Below, in pieces: positions 55,275-63,413 of a DNA stretch of 64,000 bases. The position numbers and the translations under genes are program-made. The notes beneath the pieces were generated by a model that saw nothing but the letters and a program-made list of their open reading frames with translations, did not search any database and was not told the origin of the DNA. The stretch's first letter is position 1. Every line of letters begins with the position of its first letter. Source of the stretch: Roseovarius salincola (GTDB lineage Bacteria > Pseudomonadota > Alphaproteobacteria > Rhodobacterales > Rhodobacteraceae); assembly GCF_026891095.1 (NCBI RefSeq), contig NZ_JAPTNL010000004.1, positions 62,001 through 126,000 on the forward strand. Reading direction: 5' to 3'.

Positions 55275-56020
55275 TCGCCAGCCTGCCGATGTATGACCGC
55301 CCCGAAACAGCGGCGGCGCATGACCGGCTGTGGCGTGCGATCCGCGATCAACTGGGGGACGGCCCCGCCGCCCTGACACGCGGCGGCGATCCCTGGCAGC
55401 ACTGGCAAAGCCCCGATCTTCTGCTCTCGCAGACCTGCGGCTATCCCTACCGCGCGCGCCTGCACGGCCATGTCACCCTTGTCGGCACGCCCGATTTCGG
55501 GCTTGAAGGCTGCCCGCCGGGGCATTACCGCAGCCTGCTGGTCGTGCGCCGCGACGATGCGCGCCGCGAAGTCAGCGCCTTTGCAAGCGCGCCTTTCGCC
55601 TATAACGAAGCCCTCAGCCAGAGCGGTTGGGCCGCACCGCAGAACATGGCGGCGGCGCAGGGATACGCCTTCGTCAATCCGGTCCGCACCGGCGGGCACC
55701 GCGCTTCGGCGCAGTCCGTGGCCGAAGGACGCGCCGACATCGCCGCGATCGACGCCCAGACATGGCGCATGATCCTGCGTTACGACGCCTTCGCCGCTGA
55801 TCTGCGCGTGATAGCGCGGACCCCGTCCAGCCCCGCCCTGCCCTATATCACCGCCACCCGGAACGATCCGGCGCCCCTGTTGCGCGCGCTCGACGCCGCA
55901 ATCAAATCGCTCGACGCGGGCGATCGCGAAACGCTCGGCCTGCGCGCGGTGCTGCCCTTGCCCGCCGCCGCCTATCTCGCGGTGCCCAATCCGCCGCCAC
56001 CCGCGTTCGAAACGGGCTGA
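55271..56020 (+). CDS. PhnD-like substrate-binding-domain protein without signal peptide
   Basis: A 249-residue protein of the PhnD/SsuA/transferrin-type periplasmic-binding fold: SLPMYDRPETAAAHDRLWRAI, DLLLSQTCGYPYRARLHGHVTLVGTPDF, GHYRSLLVVRRDD, AYNEALSQSGWAAPQNMA, GRADIAAIDAQTWRMI. I see no signal peptide, so it is probably cytoplasmic rather than an ABC transporter's binding protein. The TTG at 55271 overlaps the TerB stop (TTGA) and gives MIASLPMYD; ATG at 55289 (MYDRPE) is an alternative. The ligand is unknown. Confidence 0.8.
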   Translation: MIASLPMYDRPETAAAHDRLWRAIRDQLGDGPAALTRGGDPWQHWQSPDLLLSQTCGYPYRARLHGHVTLVGTPDFGLEGCPPGHYRSLLVVRRDDARREVSAFASAPFAYNEALSQSGWAAPQNMAAAQGYAFVNPVRTGGHRASAQSVAEGRADIAAIDAQTWRMILRYDAFAADLRVIARTPSSPALPYITATRNDPAPLLRALDAAIKSLDAGDRETLGLRAVLPLPAAAYLAVPNPPPPAFETG

Positions 56021-56126
56021 CGCAGCGTCGATATGGGGGAAAATCCGCCCGGCCAGCCGTTTTGCAAGTTGCATCATGCGTTTTTTTCCGTCCTATTGTC
56101 GGGTCAGACCTGACTGAAACCAACGG

Positions 56127-56912
56127 ATGCCGCCCTTGCCAGATCCCACGCCGGTCATCGAAATCCGCAACCTGCACAAAGCCTATGGTGCGCTCGAGGT
56201 CATCAAGGGCGTCGATATCACCGCCCATAGTGGCGACGTGGTCTCGCTGATCGGCTCATCGGGCTCGGGGAAATCGACGATCCTGCGCTGTGCCAATCTT
56301 CTGGAAGACAGTCAGCAGGGTGATATCCTGTTCAAGGGCGAGCCCGTGAAATGGCGCGGCAGCGGACTGCACCGGCATCCGGGCGATTTCAAACAGGTGC
56401 TGCGCATCCGCACCAACCTGTCCATGGTCTTTCAGCAGTTCAATCTCTGGGCGCATATGACCATCCTGCAAAACGTGATGGAAGCCCCCGTGACGGTGCT
56501 GGGGCGCGACCGCGCCGAGGTCGAGGAGTCCGCGCGGGGCTATCTCGACAAGGTCGGGATCGGTGACAAATGCGATGTCTACCCCGCGCAGCTTTCGGGC
56601 GGCCAGCAACAGCGCGCCGCCATCGCCCGTGCGCTCTGCATGGAACCCGAGGCGCTGCTTTTTGACGAACCCACAAGCGCGCTCGATCCCGAACTCGAAC
56701 AGGAGGTCGTGCGCGTCATCAAGGCCCTCGCCGCCGAGGGCCGCACCATGATGATCGTCACACATGACATGAAGATGGCGGCCGATGTCTCGGATCACGT
56801 CATCTTCCTGCACCAGGGGCTGATCGAGGAGGAGGGCGCGCCCGATACCCTCTTCGGTGCCCCCAAATCCGGGCGGCTGCGGCAGTTTCTCAGCTCGACC
56901 ATGGCCGCCTGA
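56127..56912 (+). CDS. polar amino acid ABC transporter, ATP-binding subunit
   Basis: The ATPase of an amino-acid importer, 261 residues. Walker A GSSGSGKST (43-51), the Q-loop region LSMVFQQFNLWAHMTIL, signature LSGGQQQRAAIARAL, Walker B ALLFDEPTSALDPELE and H-loop MIVTHDMKMAADVSDHV are all present. The sequence is of the HisP/OccP type. First gene of an operon with the binding protein and two permeases; the order ATPase-SBP-permease-permease covers a complete system for positively charged or opine-like amino acids (inference). Confidence 0.95.
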   Translation: MPPLPDPTPVIEIRNLHKAYGALEVIKGVDITAHSGDVVSLIGSSGSGKSTILRCANLLEDSQQGDILFKGEPVKWRGSGLHRHPGDFKQVLRIRTNLSMVFQQFNLWAHMTILQNVMEAPVTVLGRDRAEVEESARGYLDKVGIGDKCDVYPAQLSGGQQQRAAIARALCMEPEALLFDEPTSALDPELEQEVVRVIKALAAEGRTMMIVTHDMKMAADVSDHVIFLHQGLIEEEGAPDTLFGAPKSGRLRQFLSSTMAA

Positions 56913-56938
56913 CCACAGCAAGAAAAGGGAGTAACCTA

Positions 56939-57655
56939 ATGAGAAAATTCATCCTTTCCACCGCCGCACTGGCCGTTTCGGCCAGCATGGCCATGGCGCA
57001 GGACGTGGTGCGCCTCGGCACCGAGGGCGCCTATCCTCCGTGGAACTTCATCAACGATTCCGGCGAGGTCGACGGGTTCGAGCGCGAATTGGGCGACGCG
57101 CTGTGCGAGCGCGCGCAGCTCAATTGCCAATGGGTCACCAATGACTGGGATTCGATCATCCCCAATCTCGTCTCGGGCAATTACGACGTGATCATAGCGG
57201 GCATGTCGATCACCGACGAACGCGACGAAGTGATCGACTTCACCCAGAACTACACGCCGCCCGATCCCTCGGCCTACCTTGCCATGTCCGACGGCGTCGA
57301 CCTCGAAGGCGGCGTGATCGCGGCGCAGGCCGGGACCATTCAGGCCGGCTATGTCGCCGAAAGCGGTGCGACCCTGGTCGAATTCGCAACCCCCGAGGAA
57401 ACCATCGCCGCCGTGCGCAACGGCGAGGCCGATGCGGTTCTGGCGGACAAGTCCTTCCTCACCCCCATCGCGGGCGAAGATGCCGAGCTGATGATCGTCG
57501 GCCCCGATGTGGCGCTTGGCGGCGGCGTCGGGCTTGGCGTGCGCGAATCCGACCCCGAGCTGAAAGCCACGCTCGATGCGGCGATCCAGTCCATGAAGGA
57601 CGATGGCAGCCTCAACGCCATGATCGAGAAATGGGACGTCGCCTCGACGTTCTGA
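56939..57655 (+). CDS. amino acid ABC transporter, substrate-binding protein
   Basis: A periplasmic solute-binding protein of family 3, 238 residues, with signal peptide MRKFILSTAALAVSASMAMA cut before QDVVRLG. Mature motifs: VRLGTEGAYPPWNFINDSGEVDGFERELGDALCERAQLNCQWVTNDWDSIIPNLVSGNYDVIIAGMSITDERDEVIDFT, the typical lysine/arginine/ornithine-binding pattern, and DAVLADKSFL. Preceded by AAGGGAG. Binds the transported amino acid and hands it to the permeases encoded next. Confidence 0.95.
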   Translation: MRKFILSTAALAVSASMAMAQDVVRLGTEGAYPPWNFINDSGEVDGFERELGDALCERAQLNCQWVTNDWDSIIPNLVSGNYDVIIAGMSITDERDEVIDFTQNYTPPDPSAYLAMSDGVDLEGGVIAAQAGTIQAGYVAESGATLVEFATPEETIAAVRNGEADAVLADKSFLTPIAGEDAELMIVGPDVALGGGVGLGVRESDPELKATLDAAIQSMKDDGSLNAMIEKWDVASTF

Positions 57656-57723
57656 ACACCTGAGACACGCCCGGCCCCGGCCGGGCGTGCCCTCGTCAAG
57701 GCGGAAACCATCGGAAACAACCC

Positions 57724-58608
57724 ATGTTCTCCTTCTGCGCCGATCCAGACACGCTCTCCGGCCTTTCGTGGCTGTCGTGCTATCTCACGACCGGCAAGCA
57801 CATGCAGTTCTACCTTTCCTTCGGGACGGTGCTGCTGTTGCTGGCAATCACGGCCCCCTCGGCGCTGCTTTTCGGGTTCTTCGGCGCGGCGTCCGCACGC
57901 TCTCGGGTCTGGCCGGTCGCATGGTTTGGCAAGGGCTACATCGCCATCGTGCGCGGCGTGCCCGATATCGCCTTTTTCCTCTTTTTCGTGATCGCGCTCG
58001 ACCAGGGCTTCGAATGGGTTCGCCACCAGGTGCTCTGCCCCGACTGGGATCAGCCAATCCGCCAGGGAAATGATTTCATCGTCTGCGCCCAGGCCAAGCT
58101 GCCGCGCGGGAATACCGCGCAGTGGGTGCACGAGGTCTATGGCTTCTTTCTGGCGGTGCTGACCTTCTCGATCGTGTTCGGCGCCTTTGCCGCCAATGTG
58201 CTCTTTGGCGCCATGCGCGCGGTTCCCCATGCGCAGCTTGAAACCGCCGAGGCCTATGGCATGTCGCGCCGCCAGACCTTCTGGCGCATTCTCGTGCCGC
58301 AAATGTGGGTCTATGCGCTGCCCGGCCTCAGCAATCTGTGGATGGTGCTGATCAAGGCCACGCCGCTGCTGTTTCTTTTGGGGATCGAGGATATCGTCTA
58401 TTGGGCGCGCAGCCTTGGCGGCACCGCCAACCCGCGCTTCACCCAGTATCCGCATGGCGACTGGCGCATGTGGTACTTCCTGGCGCTGCTGATTTTCTAT
58501 CTCGGCTTCACGCGGATTTCCGAAATCTACCTCGAGCGGCTGATGCAGAAACTGATGCGCGGACAGGCCACCAGCGGCGGCGGCGACCAGCGAAAGGCCA
58601 CCGCATGA
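57724..58608 (+). CDS. amino acid ABC transporter, permease subunit 1
   Basis: An inner-membrane permease, 294 residues, with five or six transmembrane helices and the cytoplasmic EAA loop AQLETAEAYGMSRRQTFWRILVPQMWVYALPGL. Between helices (about residues 92-139) is an insertion of about 50 residues (DQGFEWVRHQVLCPDWDQPIRQGNDFIVCAQAKLPRGNTAQWVHEVYG) with two cysteines, which lengthens it beyond HisQ. It overlaps the next permease by 4 bases (ATGA). Confidence 0.93.
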   Translation: MFSFCADPDTLSGLSWLSCYLTTGKHMQFYLSFGTVLLLLAITAPSALLFGFFGAASARSRVWPVAWFGKGYIAIVRGVPDIAFFLFFVIALDQGFEWVRHQVLCPDWDQPIRQGNDFIVCAQAKLPRGNTAQWVHEVYGFFLAVLTFSIVFGAFAANVLFGAMRAVPHAQLETAEAYGMSRRQTFWRILVPQMWVYALPGLSNLWMVLIKATPLLFLLGIEDIVYWARSLGGTANPRFTQYPHGDWRMWYFLALLIFYLGFTRISEIYLERLMQKLMRGQATSGGGDQRKATA

Positions 58609-59411
58609 GCTGCTGGCAGACGGTTCAGGATTACGGTCTGCGCAGCCTCGGGATCGGCGAACGCCTGCTCCCGCGCGAGAATTTCACGCTTTGCGAACAG
58701 GTGACGCTGATCGGCTCGGGCCTGCTTTGGAACATCTATTTCGGCGCACTGGCGCTTCTGGCGGGATTTTTCCTCGCAACCGCGCTGGCCGTGGGCAAGG
58801 GCGCGCGAAACCGGGCGATCCGCAAAAGCGCAAGCTGGTTCATCTTCGTGTTTCGCGGCTCGCCGCTCTTCATCCAGTTCTTCTTCGCCTATTTCGCCTT
58901 CCTGCAACTGAAATCCGTCAGCCCCGTCTTCGATCCCTTCACGTCTGCCTGGCTCGGGGCGCTGATCGTGCTGTTCTTCAACACCGCCGCCTATTCCGGC
59001 GAGATATTCTACGGCGCGCTGCGCGCGATACCGCGCGGCGATATCGAGGCCGCCGACGCTTACGGCTTTGCGGGCTGGCCGCGCTTTCGCCGCATCGTCT
59101 GGCCGACCATGCTGCGCCTCGCCTGGCCGGCCTATACCAACGAGGCGATCTTTCTCTTTCACGCCACGACGCTGGTGTTCTTTTCGGGCTTTCCGGCCTG
59201 GCAGCAACGCGGCGACGCGCTCTATTACGCCAATTACTTCGCCGACAAGACCTTCAACCCCTTCGTGCCCTACCCGATCCTGGCGGGCTATTTCATCCTG
59301 CTCACACTGGGGATCATCGCATTTTTCAGCCTGATCAACCGCCGCCTCAACCGCCACCTGCCCCAGGCCGCGCGCCGTGGTCTCAAGCTCAGGGTCAACA
59401 TCATCCGCTAG
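58605..59411 (+). CDS. amino acid ABC transporter, permease subunit 2
   Basis: The second permease, 268 residues, from the ATG at 58605 (MSCWQTVQDYGLRSLGIGERLLPRENF). It shows RGSPLFIQFFFAYFAFLQLKS, the EAA loop GDIEAADAYGFAGWPRFRRIVWPTMLRLAWPAYTNEAI and about five helices. Translationally coupled to permease 1. The operon ends with a dispersed-repeat copy at 59420. Confidence 0.93.
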   Translation: MSCWQTVQDYGLRSLGIGERLLPRENFTLCEQVTLIGSGLLWNIYFGALALLAGFFLATALAVGKGARNRAIRKSASWFIFVFRGSPLFIQFFFAYFAFLQLKSVSPVFDPFTSAWLGALIVLFFNTAAYSGEIFYGALRAIPRGDIEAADAYGFAGWPRFRRIVWPTMLRLAWPAYTNEAIFLFHATTLVFFSGFPAWQQRGDALYYANYFADKTFNPFVPYPILAGYFILLTLGIIAFFSLINRRLNRHLPQAARRGLKLRVNIIR

Positions 59412-59419
59412 GCTGGATC

Positions 59420-59481
59420 GGGGGCGCTGCCCCCGTCGCAGCAAGCTGCGACTCCCCCGAGGTATTTTCCGCCAGATGAAG
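59420..59481 (+). repeat. dispersed intergenic repeat, copy 3
   Basis: GGGGGCGCTGCCCCC, then the second hairpin GTCGCAGCAAGCTGCGAC, then TCCCCCGAGGTATTTTCCGC and CAGATGAAG. It starts 9 bases after the ABC permease stop and marks the edge between the conserved operon and the mobile-element scar. Confidence 0.85.
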
Positions 59482-59487
59482 GGCAGC

Positions 59488-59805
59488 TCGCAAAAAGCGG
59501 CTTGGGTGCGAGAGCAGTCTGGCATTGACAGCGCCCCCATCAGACAACGTCGCCTCGAGATTGAACAAGGCAACCTGAAAGAAGGACGGCTCGGGCCTCT
59601 GGCCCTGAAGGCTTACGAGACGCATAAACAGAACTTAAAGCGTAAAGGATCGGATGGCAGATGGTTCAGCCCCCTGCGGCTGCATGTCTTGCCGAAACTT
59701 GGCAAGATGCCAATTGTCAAGATCGACCAGGAAGACACCGAACGCCCTCATTCCTCCCTTGAGCACAGAACGCCGAAGGAGGCATATTGGCGCGGTCGAA
59801 ACAAG
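59488..59805 (+). pseudogene. mobile-element scar: integrase N-terminal fragment joined to an IS3 transposase tail
   Basis: One open frame holds pieces of two unrelated mobility genes. Residues encoded at 59488-59736 (KAAWVREQSGIDS...GPLALKAYETHKQNLKRKGSDGRWFSPLRLHVLPKLGKMPIVKIDQED) match the SAM-like DNA-binding domain of a P4-type tyrosine integrase. It then passes directly, at 59737, into ERPHSSLEHRTPKEAYWRGRNK, the C-terminal signature of IS3-family transposase OrfB. Neither catalytic domain is present. This is best read as an IS3 insertion into an integrase gene followed by deletion. Confidence 0.75.
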
Positions 59806-59829
59806 ACAGTGGCGGCATCAAACCGTGAC

Positions 59830-60088
59830 AGGTCCAATCAGGGACTGTCGCGCTCTGATCCCAAGCTGAGGTGATCCGGTCGGCGGCCTGGGCCACGGGC
59901 AACGTGCCGCCAACGACAAATCCGTAATACTTCGGTCCATTCGAAACCACTGTGGCGGGTGACCCGTTTTTGTCGAGAAGCGCAAGCGTGTCGGCAGCAT
60001 CGGTTCCGGCGTCGGGCAGATGCTCGTCGAAATCGGCCAGGCCGTCGAGCGCGCGGTCGGGATCGTGACGGCCAGTTTTGGCCGGCAC
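59830..60088 (-). pseudogene. PLP-dependent decarboxylase, N-terminal fragment truncated at the IS3 scar
   Basis: Directly after the NnrU/MddA-like gene (TAGTG overlap) a GTG at 60088 opens a frame VPAKTGRHDPDRALDGLADFDEHLPDAGTDAADTLALLDKNGSPATVVSNGPKYYGFVVGGTLPVAQAADRITSAWDQSA. It matches the start of group II pyridoxal-dependent decarboxylases (GSPATVxSxGPxYFGFVxGGTLP...SAWDQN). After about 80 codons, near 59840, similarity ends and the frame runs antisense into the IS3 remnant. The PLP-binding lysine region is missing, so the gene is dead. Confidence 0.7.
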
Positions 60089-60822
60089 TACCAAGGCTTG
60101 CGGATTGGCAGGAACGCAGGAACACGCCTGCGGTAATCCCGGTAGATATCTCCGAGTTCGGCCACGAGATCGGCTTCTTCGAAGATCGTTGCGATCAGCA
60201 CGTAGGCTGCCGTTCCCATCGCGAAGACAAGCTGGCCCATGGTCATATGCGGCGTAATCCACGGAACGAGCATCCAGCCAAGACTGATCGGATGACGGAT
60301 CACTCCGTAAAGCCAGCGTGCAGTGAAACCCGCTTCGCGTGCAGACACATCCGTCACCCTTTCCCATGCCTGAGCGAGGCCGAAGAAACGGAGGTGACCG
60401 ATCGGAAAGGTGGCGCTGAACATCAGGCCCCAGACTCTGAGATAGGCCGCCCACAACAGCCCGGCGCCGATCGCATCGCTTACATGCCAGACGGCCTCGG
60501 GAATTGGCTGCCAGAGCCCGACGAGGATCACGGTCAAGGCGGCAGTCATGTAGAGATAGGTCGCCCGTTCCAGCTCCGGTGGTATCAGCCGCGTCCAGTG
60601 TCGTTTGAACCAGCGCCGCGCCGTGATGGAATGATGCAGACCGAAAACCCACAAAAGCCCGAGGTTGATGGCAACGGACGGCCAGAAGGCACCTGGCTCA
60701 CCCGCGTCGATCGCCCAAGGCAACGGCAAGTCGGCGAGGAAGCTGACGATCAGCGCAATGCTCGCCAGTCCCGCGACGTAGCCTCCGGCAGCGTAAAGAA
60801 GGGTAAGACATTTCCTCAACAT
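60088..60822 (-). CDS. NnrU/isoprenylcysteine methyltransferase-like membrane protein (MddA-like)
   Basis: A 244-residue membrane protein with six to seven helices. GLHHSITARRWFKRHWTRLIPPELERATYLYMTAALTVILVGLWQPIPEAVWHV and the C-terminal GFTARWLYGVIRHPISLGWMLVPWITPHMTMGQLVFAMGTAAYVLIATIFEEADLVAELGDIYRDYRRRVPAFLP match the NnrU/phospholipid-methyltransferase superfamily, including methanethiol S-methyltransferase MddA (which forms dimethyl sulfide). The HP...G and EExxL...YxxYxxxxP SAM-binding pattern is intact. The MddA assignment is plausible but not proven. Confidence 0.75.
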   Translation of the reverse strand: MLRKCLTLLYAAGGYVAGLASIALIVSFLADLPLPWAIDAGEPGAFWPSVAINLGLLWVFGLHHSITARRWFKRHWTRLIPPELERATYLYMTAALTVILVGLWQPIPEAVWHVSDAIGAGLLWAAYLRVWGLMFSATFPIGHLRFFGLAQAWERVTDVSAREAGFTARWLYGVIRHPISLGWMLVPWITPHMTMGQLVFAMGTAAYVLIATIFEEADLVAELGDIYRDYRRRVPAFLPIRKPW

Positions 60823-60850
60823 GTGTCTGTCCTTTCCATGAGGATGAGGG

Positions 60851-62191
60851 TCAGGCGAGCCGCAGCGCGCGATAGCGCCGCAGGCGCAGAACTGTGAGCG
60901 CGGATGCGATGAGGCTACCGCTTGCCAGCGCGATCCAGAGGCCGGTCACTCCGAGACCAGCGGCGGTTAGCAAGAGAGCCGTTGGCAGTGTCACGCCCCA
61001 ATTGCCGAGGAGCGAATAGACCATGGGCATCCGGGTGTCCTTTAGCCCGCGCATCAGCCCTGTCGCCACGGCACCGATCGGCACGAGCAGTTCAGAGAGC
61101 GCGAGAAGCATGATCAACCCCGCTGCCGTGGCCGCAGTTGCAGGATCCTGAAGGACGGCACCGGCCAGGGGGACGGCGACCGCGCCGAGAATCGCGGCAT
61201 GGGCCAAGCCCGCAGCCAGCGCCAGACGTGTGCATGCAGTGAACGTGAACCTCTGGTCACCAACCTCTGATCGGCGCGCCATGCGCACGGCGGCCCCCTG
61301 TTGCAGTCCAATTGAGACGGCATAGACGAGACCGGCGAGGCGGATCGTCAGTGCATGGGCGGCCGCCGCCTCGGCTCCGAAGCGGGCCGCGAAGAGGGTG
61401 GCGCCAAGAAAGACGCCCAATTCCGCGAGCATCGTGAAGCCGATGGGCAAGCCCACGCGCAACGCTTCCCGCAATTCACGGATCGCAGCGCATTCAAGGC
61501 CCCAATCGCCTTGTCTCTTGCAGGCGAGCCCAAGCACGACCGCGATCCCGCAGGCGACAAGCAGCGAGGACAGGCCAAGACCCGTGATCCCGAATCCGCT
61601 CCAAGTCCCCACGCCGTGCATCAGCATCCAGTTCAGCGCGGCATTTGCCGGAATCGCGCAGGTCGTGATGCGGGCGATGAGACCCGGGCGTTCCAGCGCC
61701 AGCAGGCGATTTCGCAGGACGGCGACACAAAGCATCGGCACGAGAGTCGCGGCCATGGCCTGCGTGTACCCGCGCCCGTCGTCCAGAAGCGCCTCTGGGA
61801 TGCCCAGCCAACGCAGATAATCAGGTGCCGCCCAGACCAGCGGCACGGTAACAAGGGTGAGCAACACGGCGAGCATCCATCCGGCGGCCCGCAGGCGGCG
61901 AAGCGACGTGTTATCCTGCGCCTCGGCTGCGGCGGCATAAAGCGGCGCGAGCCCGCTGATGCATCCGGCCGCGAAGACAAAGACGATGCTGTAGAAATCG
62001 CTGCCAACCGCGACGGCGGCGAGGCCCCCGGCGCCGAAGCTCGCGGCCATCAACGTGTCGGTCACGCTCATGGCCATATTGACAAGCGCAACGAGTGTCA
62101 TTGGCGCCGCAAGGCGGAGAAATGCGCCCGTTTCGGCACGCAAGGGAGAAGCCGGGCGCAGATGCGCGCCCGGTAAGGTTGTTTCGGTCAT
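60851..62191 (-). CDS. MATE family efflux transporter
   Basis: A multidrug and toxic-compound extrusion protein of 446 residues with 12 predicted helices. It starts MTETTLPGAHLRPASPLRAETGAFLRLAAPMTLVALVNMAMSVTDTLMAASFGAGGLAAVAVGSDFYSIVFVFAAGCISGLAPLYAAA, the NorM-type first half, and shows the pseudo-repeat in the second half (LRVGLPIGFTMLAELGVFLGATLFAARFGAEAAAAHALTIRLAG...GAAVRMARRSEVGD). It lies between the membrane methyltransferase and the SAM methyltransferase genes on the same strand and may export a product of that group. Confidence 0.93.
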   Translation of the reverse strand: MTETTLPGAHLRPASPLRAETGAFLRLAAPMTLVALVNMAMSVTDTLMAASFGAGGLAAVAVGSDFYSIVFVFAAGCISGLAPLYAAAAEAQDNTSLRRLRAAGWMLAVLLTLVTVPLVWAAPDYLRWLGIPEALLDDGRGYTQAMAATLVPMLCVAVLRNRLLALERPGLIARITTCAIPANAALNWMLMHGVGTWSGFGITGLGLSSLLVACGIAVVLGLACKRQGDWGLECAAIRELREALRVGLPIGFTMLAELGVFLGATLFAARFGAEAAAAHALTIRLAGLVYAVSIGLQQGAAVRMARRSEVGDQRFTFTACTRLALAAGLAHAAILGAVAVPLAGAVLQDPATAATAAGLIMLLALSELLVPIGAVATGLMRGLKDTRMPMVYSLLGNWGVTLPTALLLTAAGLGVTGLWIALASGSLIASALTVLRLRRYRALRLA

Positions 62192-62228
62192 CGGTCTTTC
62201 TTTCGGCTAAGACGGTCCGCGCGGCCTC

Positions 62229-63305
62229 TCAGGCCCGGGCAACGAACCAGACGTTCAACGGATCATGCGGCAGGACGTGTCGCTCGACAGTGGCGAAGCC
62301 CGCATCGGACAGCATCGCTTCGGCCGTTTCCCAACCCCACATGGTCCCAAGACCTTCGCCGCCCTGCCCGATCGAGACCGGTGTGCAATGCGTCAACGAA
62401 ATCGCGTAGAGAAGCGAAGCCATGGGGAAATCGAGATTGTTCTCAAGTCTCGAAGACCCGCCAATATCCTGTACCAGATAGGTTCCGCCCGGCTTCAGCG
62501 AAGCCCTGAGGCCGTGGATCAAACCTTCAGGGTCCTTCTGATCGTGAATCGCGTCAAAAGAGGTGATGAAGTCAAACCGTTCCTGCTCGGCGAACCCGGT
62601 CAGATCTTTGGCCTCAAAGTTCACATTCCCGAGGCCGAGCCGCCGCGCGGCTGCCCGGGCCCAACCGATAGCATCACCGCAAAGATCGTACCCTGTGAAG
62701 CTGCTGTTTGGATAGCGCTTTGCCATCTCGATGAGTGCGCCGCCCCGGCCACAACCGGCATCAAGGACCTCGATCCCATCGGCAAGCCTGTCCTCTATGC
62801 CTCCCGCCAGCGGCAGAACATGGTCAAATAGCGCCTCCGCTACGGTTTGCGCGCTGTCTTCGGCCATGATCTGGTGAAAGCAGGGATAGTCAACATAATC
62901 TGTCCCCTCTCCCGTTTCGAAACAGGCGATGGTCCGGTCCTGCACCCCGCCCATAAGCGCTACATGCTGGGCATAGACCGCGAGGTTGCCAAGCGGCGCG
63001 CCGCGCGTGAGGCAGGCGGCACGATCGGCCGGAAGATGGTAGCACGATGTCTCGGGGTCGTAGTCCACGACCCTGCCCGTCACCATGACGGCAAGCCACT
63101 CACGGACATAGCGTTCCGCCAGACCGGCCGCGGTGGCGATCTCGAGGCTTCCGGCCGGGGCCATATCCGCCATCGTGTCGAATAGACCTGTCCTGTGACC
63201 CAGCGACAGCGATACGGCGATCGCACCCTGGTCGATGATTCCCGCGATGGTCTCAGCGAAACGCTCGGCATTCGCGGCGGAGATGTTCTGACGTTCTGCG
63301 GTCAT
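62229..63305 (-). CDS. class I SAM-dependent methyltransferase
   Basis: A methyltransferase of 358 residues. An N-terminal winged-helix-like part (FAETIAGIIDQGAIAVSLSLGHRTGLFDTMADMAPAGSLEIATAAGLAERYVREWLAVMVTGRVV) precedes the Rossmann domain with motif I VLDAGCGRGGALIEMA, FTGYDLCGDAIGWARA, FEAKDLTGF, FDFITSFDAIHDQKDPEGLI and LKPGGTYLVQDIGGSSRLENN. This two-part architecture resembles mycobacterial Rv2258c-like and O-methyltransferase relatives. Substrate unknown. Confidence 0.88.
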   Translation of the reverse strand: MTAERQNISAANAERFAETIAGIIDQGAIAVSLSLGHRTGLFDTMADMAPAGSLEIATAAGLAERYVREWLAVMVTGRVVDYDPETSCYHLPADRAACLTRGAPLGNLAVYAQHVALMGGVQDRTIACFETGEGTDYVDYPCFHQIMAEDSAQTVAEALFDHVLPLAGGIEDRLADGIEVLDAGCGRGGALIEMAKRYPNSSFTGYDLCGDAIGWARAAARRLGLGNVNFEAKDLTGFAEQERFDFITSFDAIHDQKDPEGLIHGLRASLKPGGTYLVQDIGGSSRLENNLDFPMASLLYAISLTHCTPVSIGQGGEGLGTMWGWETAEAMLSDAGFATVERHVLPHDPLNVWFVARA

Positions 63306-63413
63306 GTCGTTTGTTCCCGTTTTGCGGATGGATGCACTGGCGATAACCGTACAGGCGGCCCCTCGATAAGGGCGGGACTGGACAAGAACAGGCTGATCCT
63401 GCCATTCTTGGCT

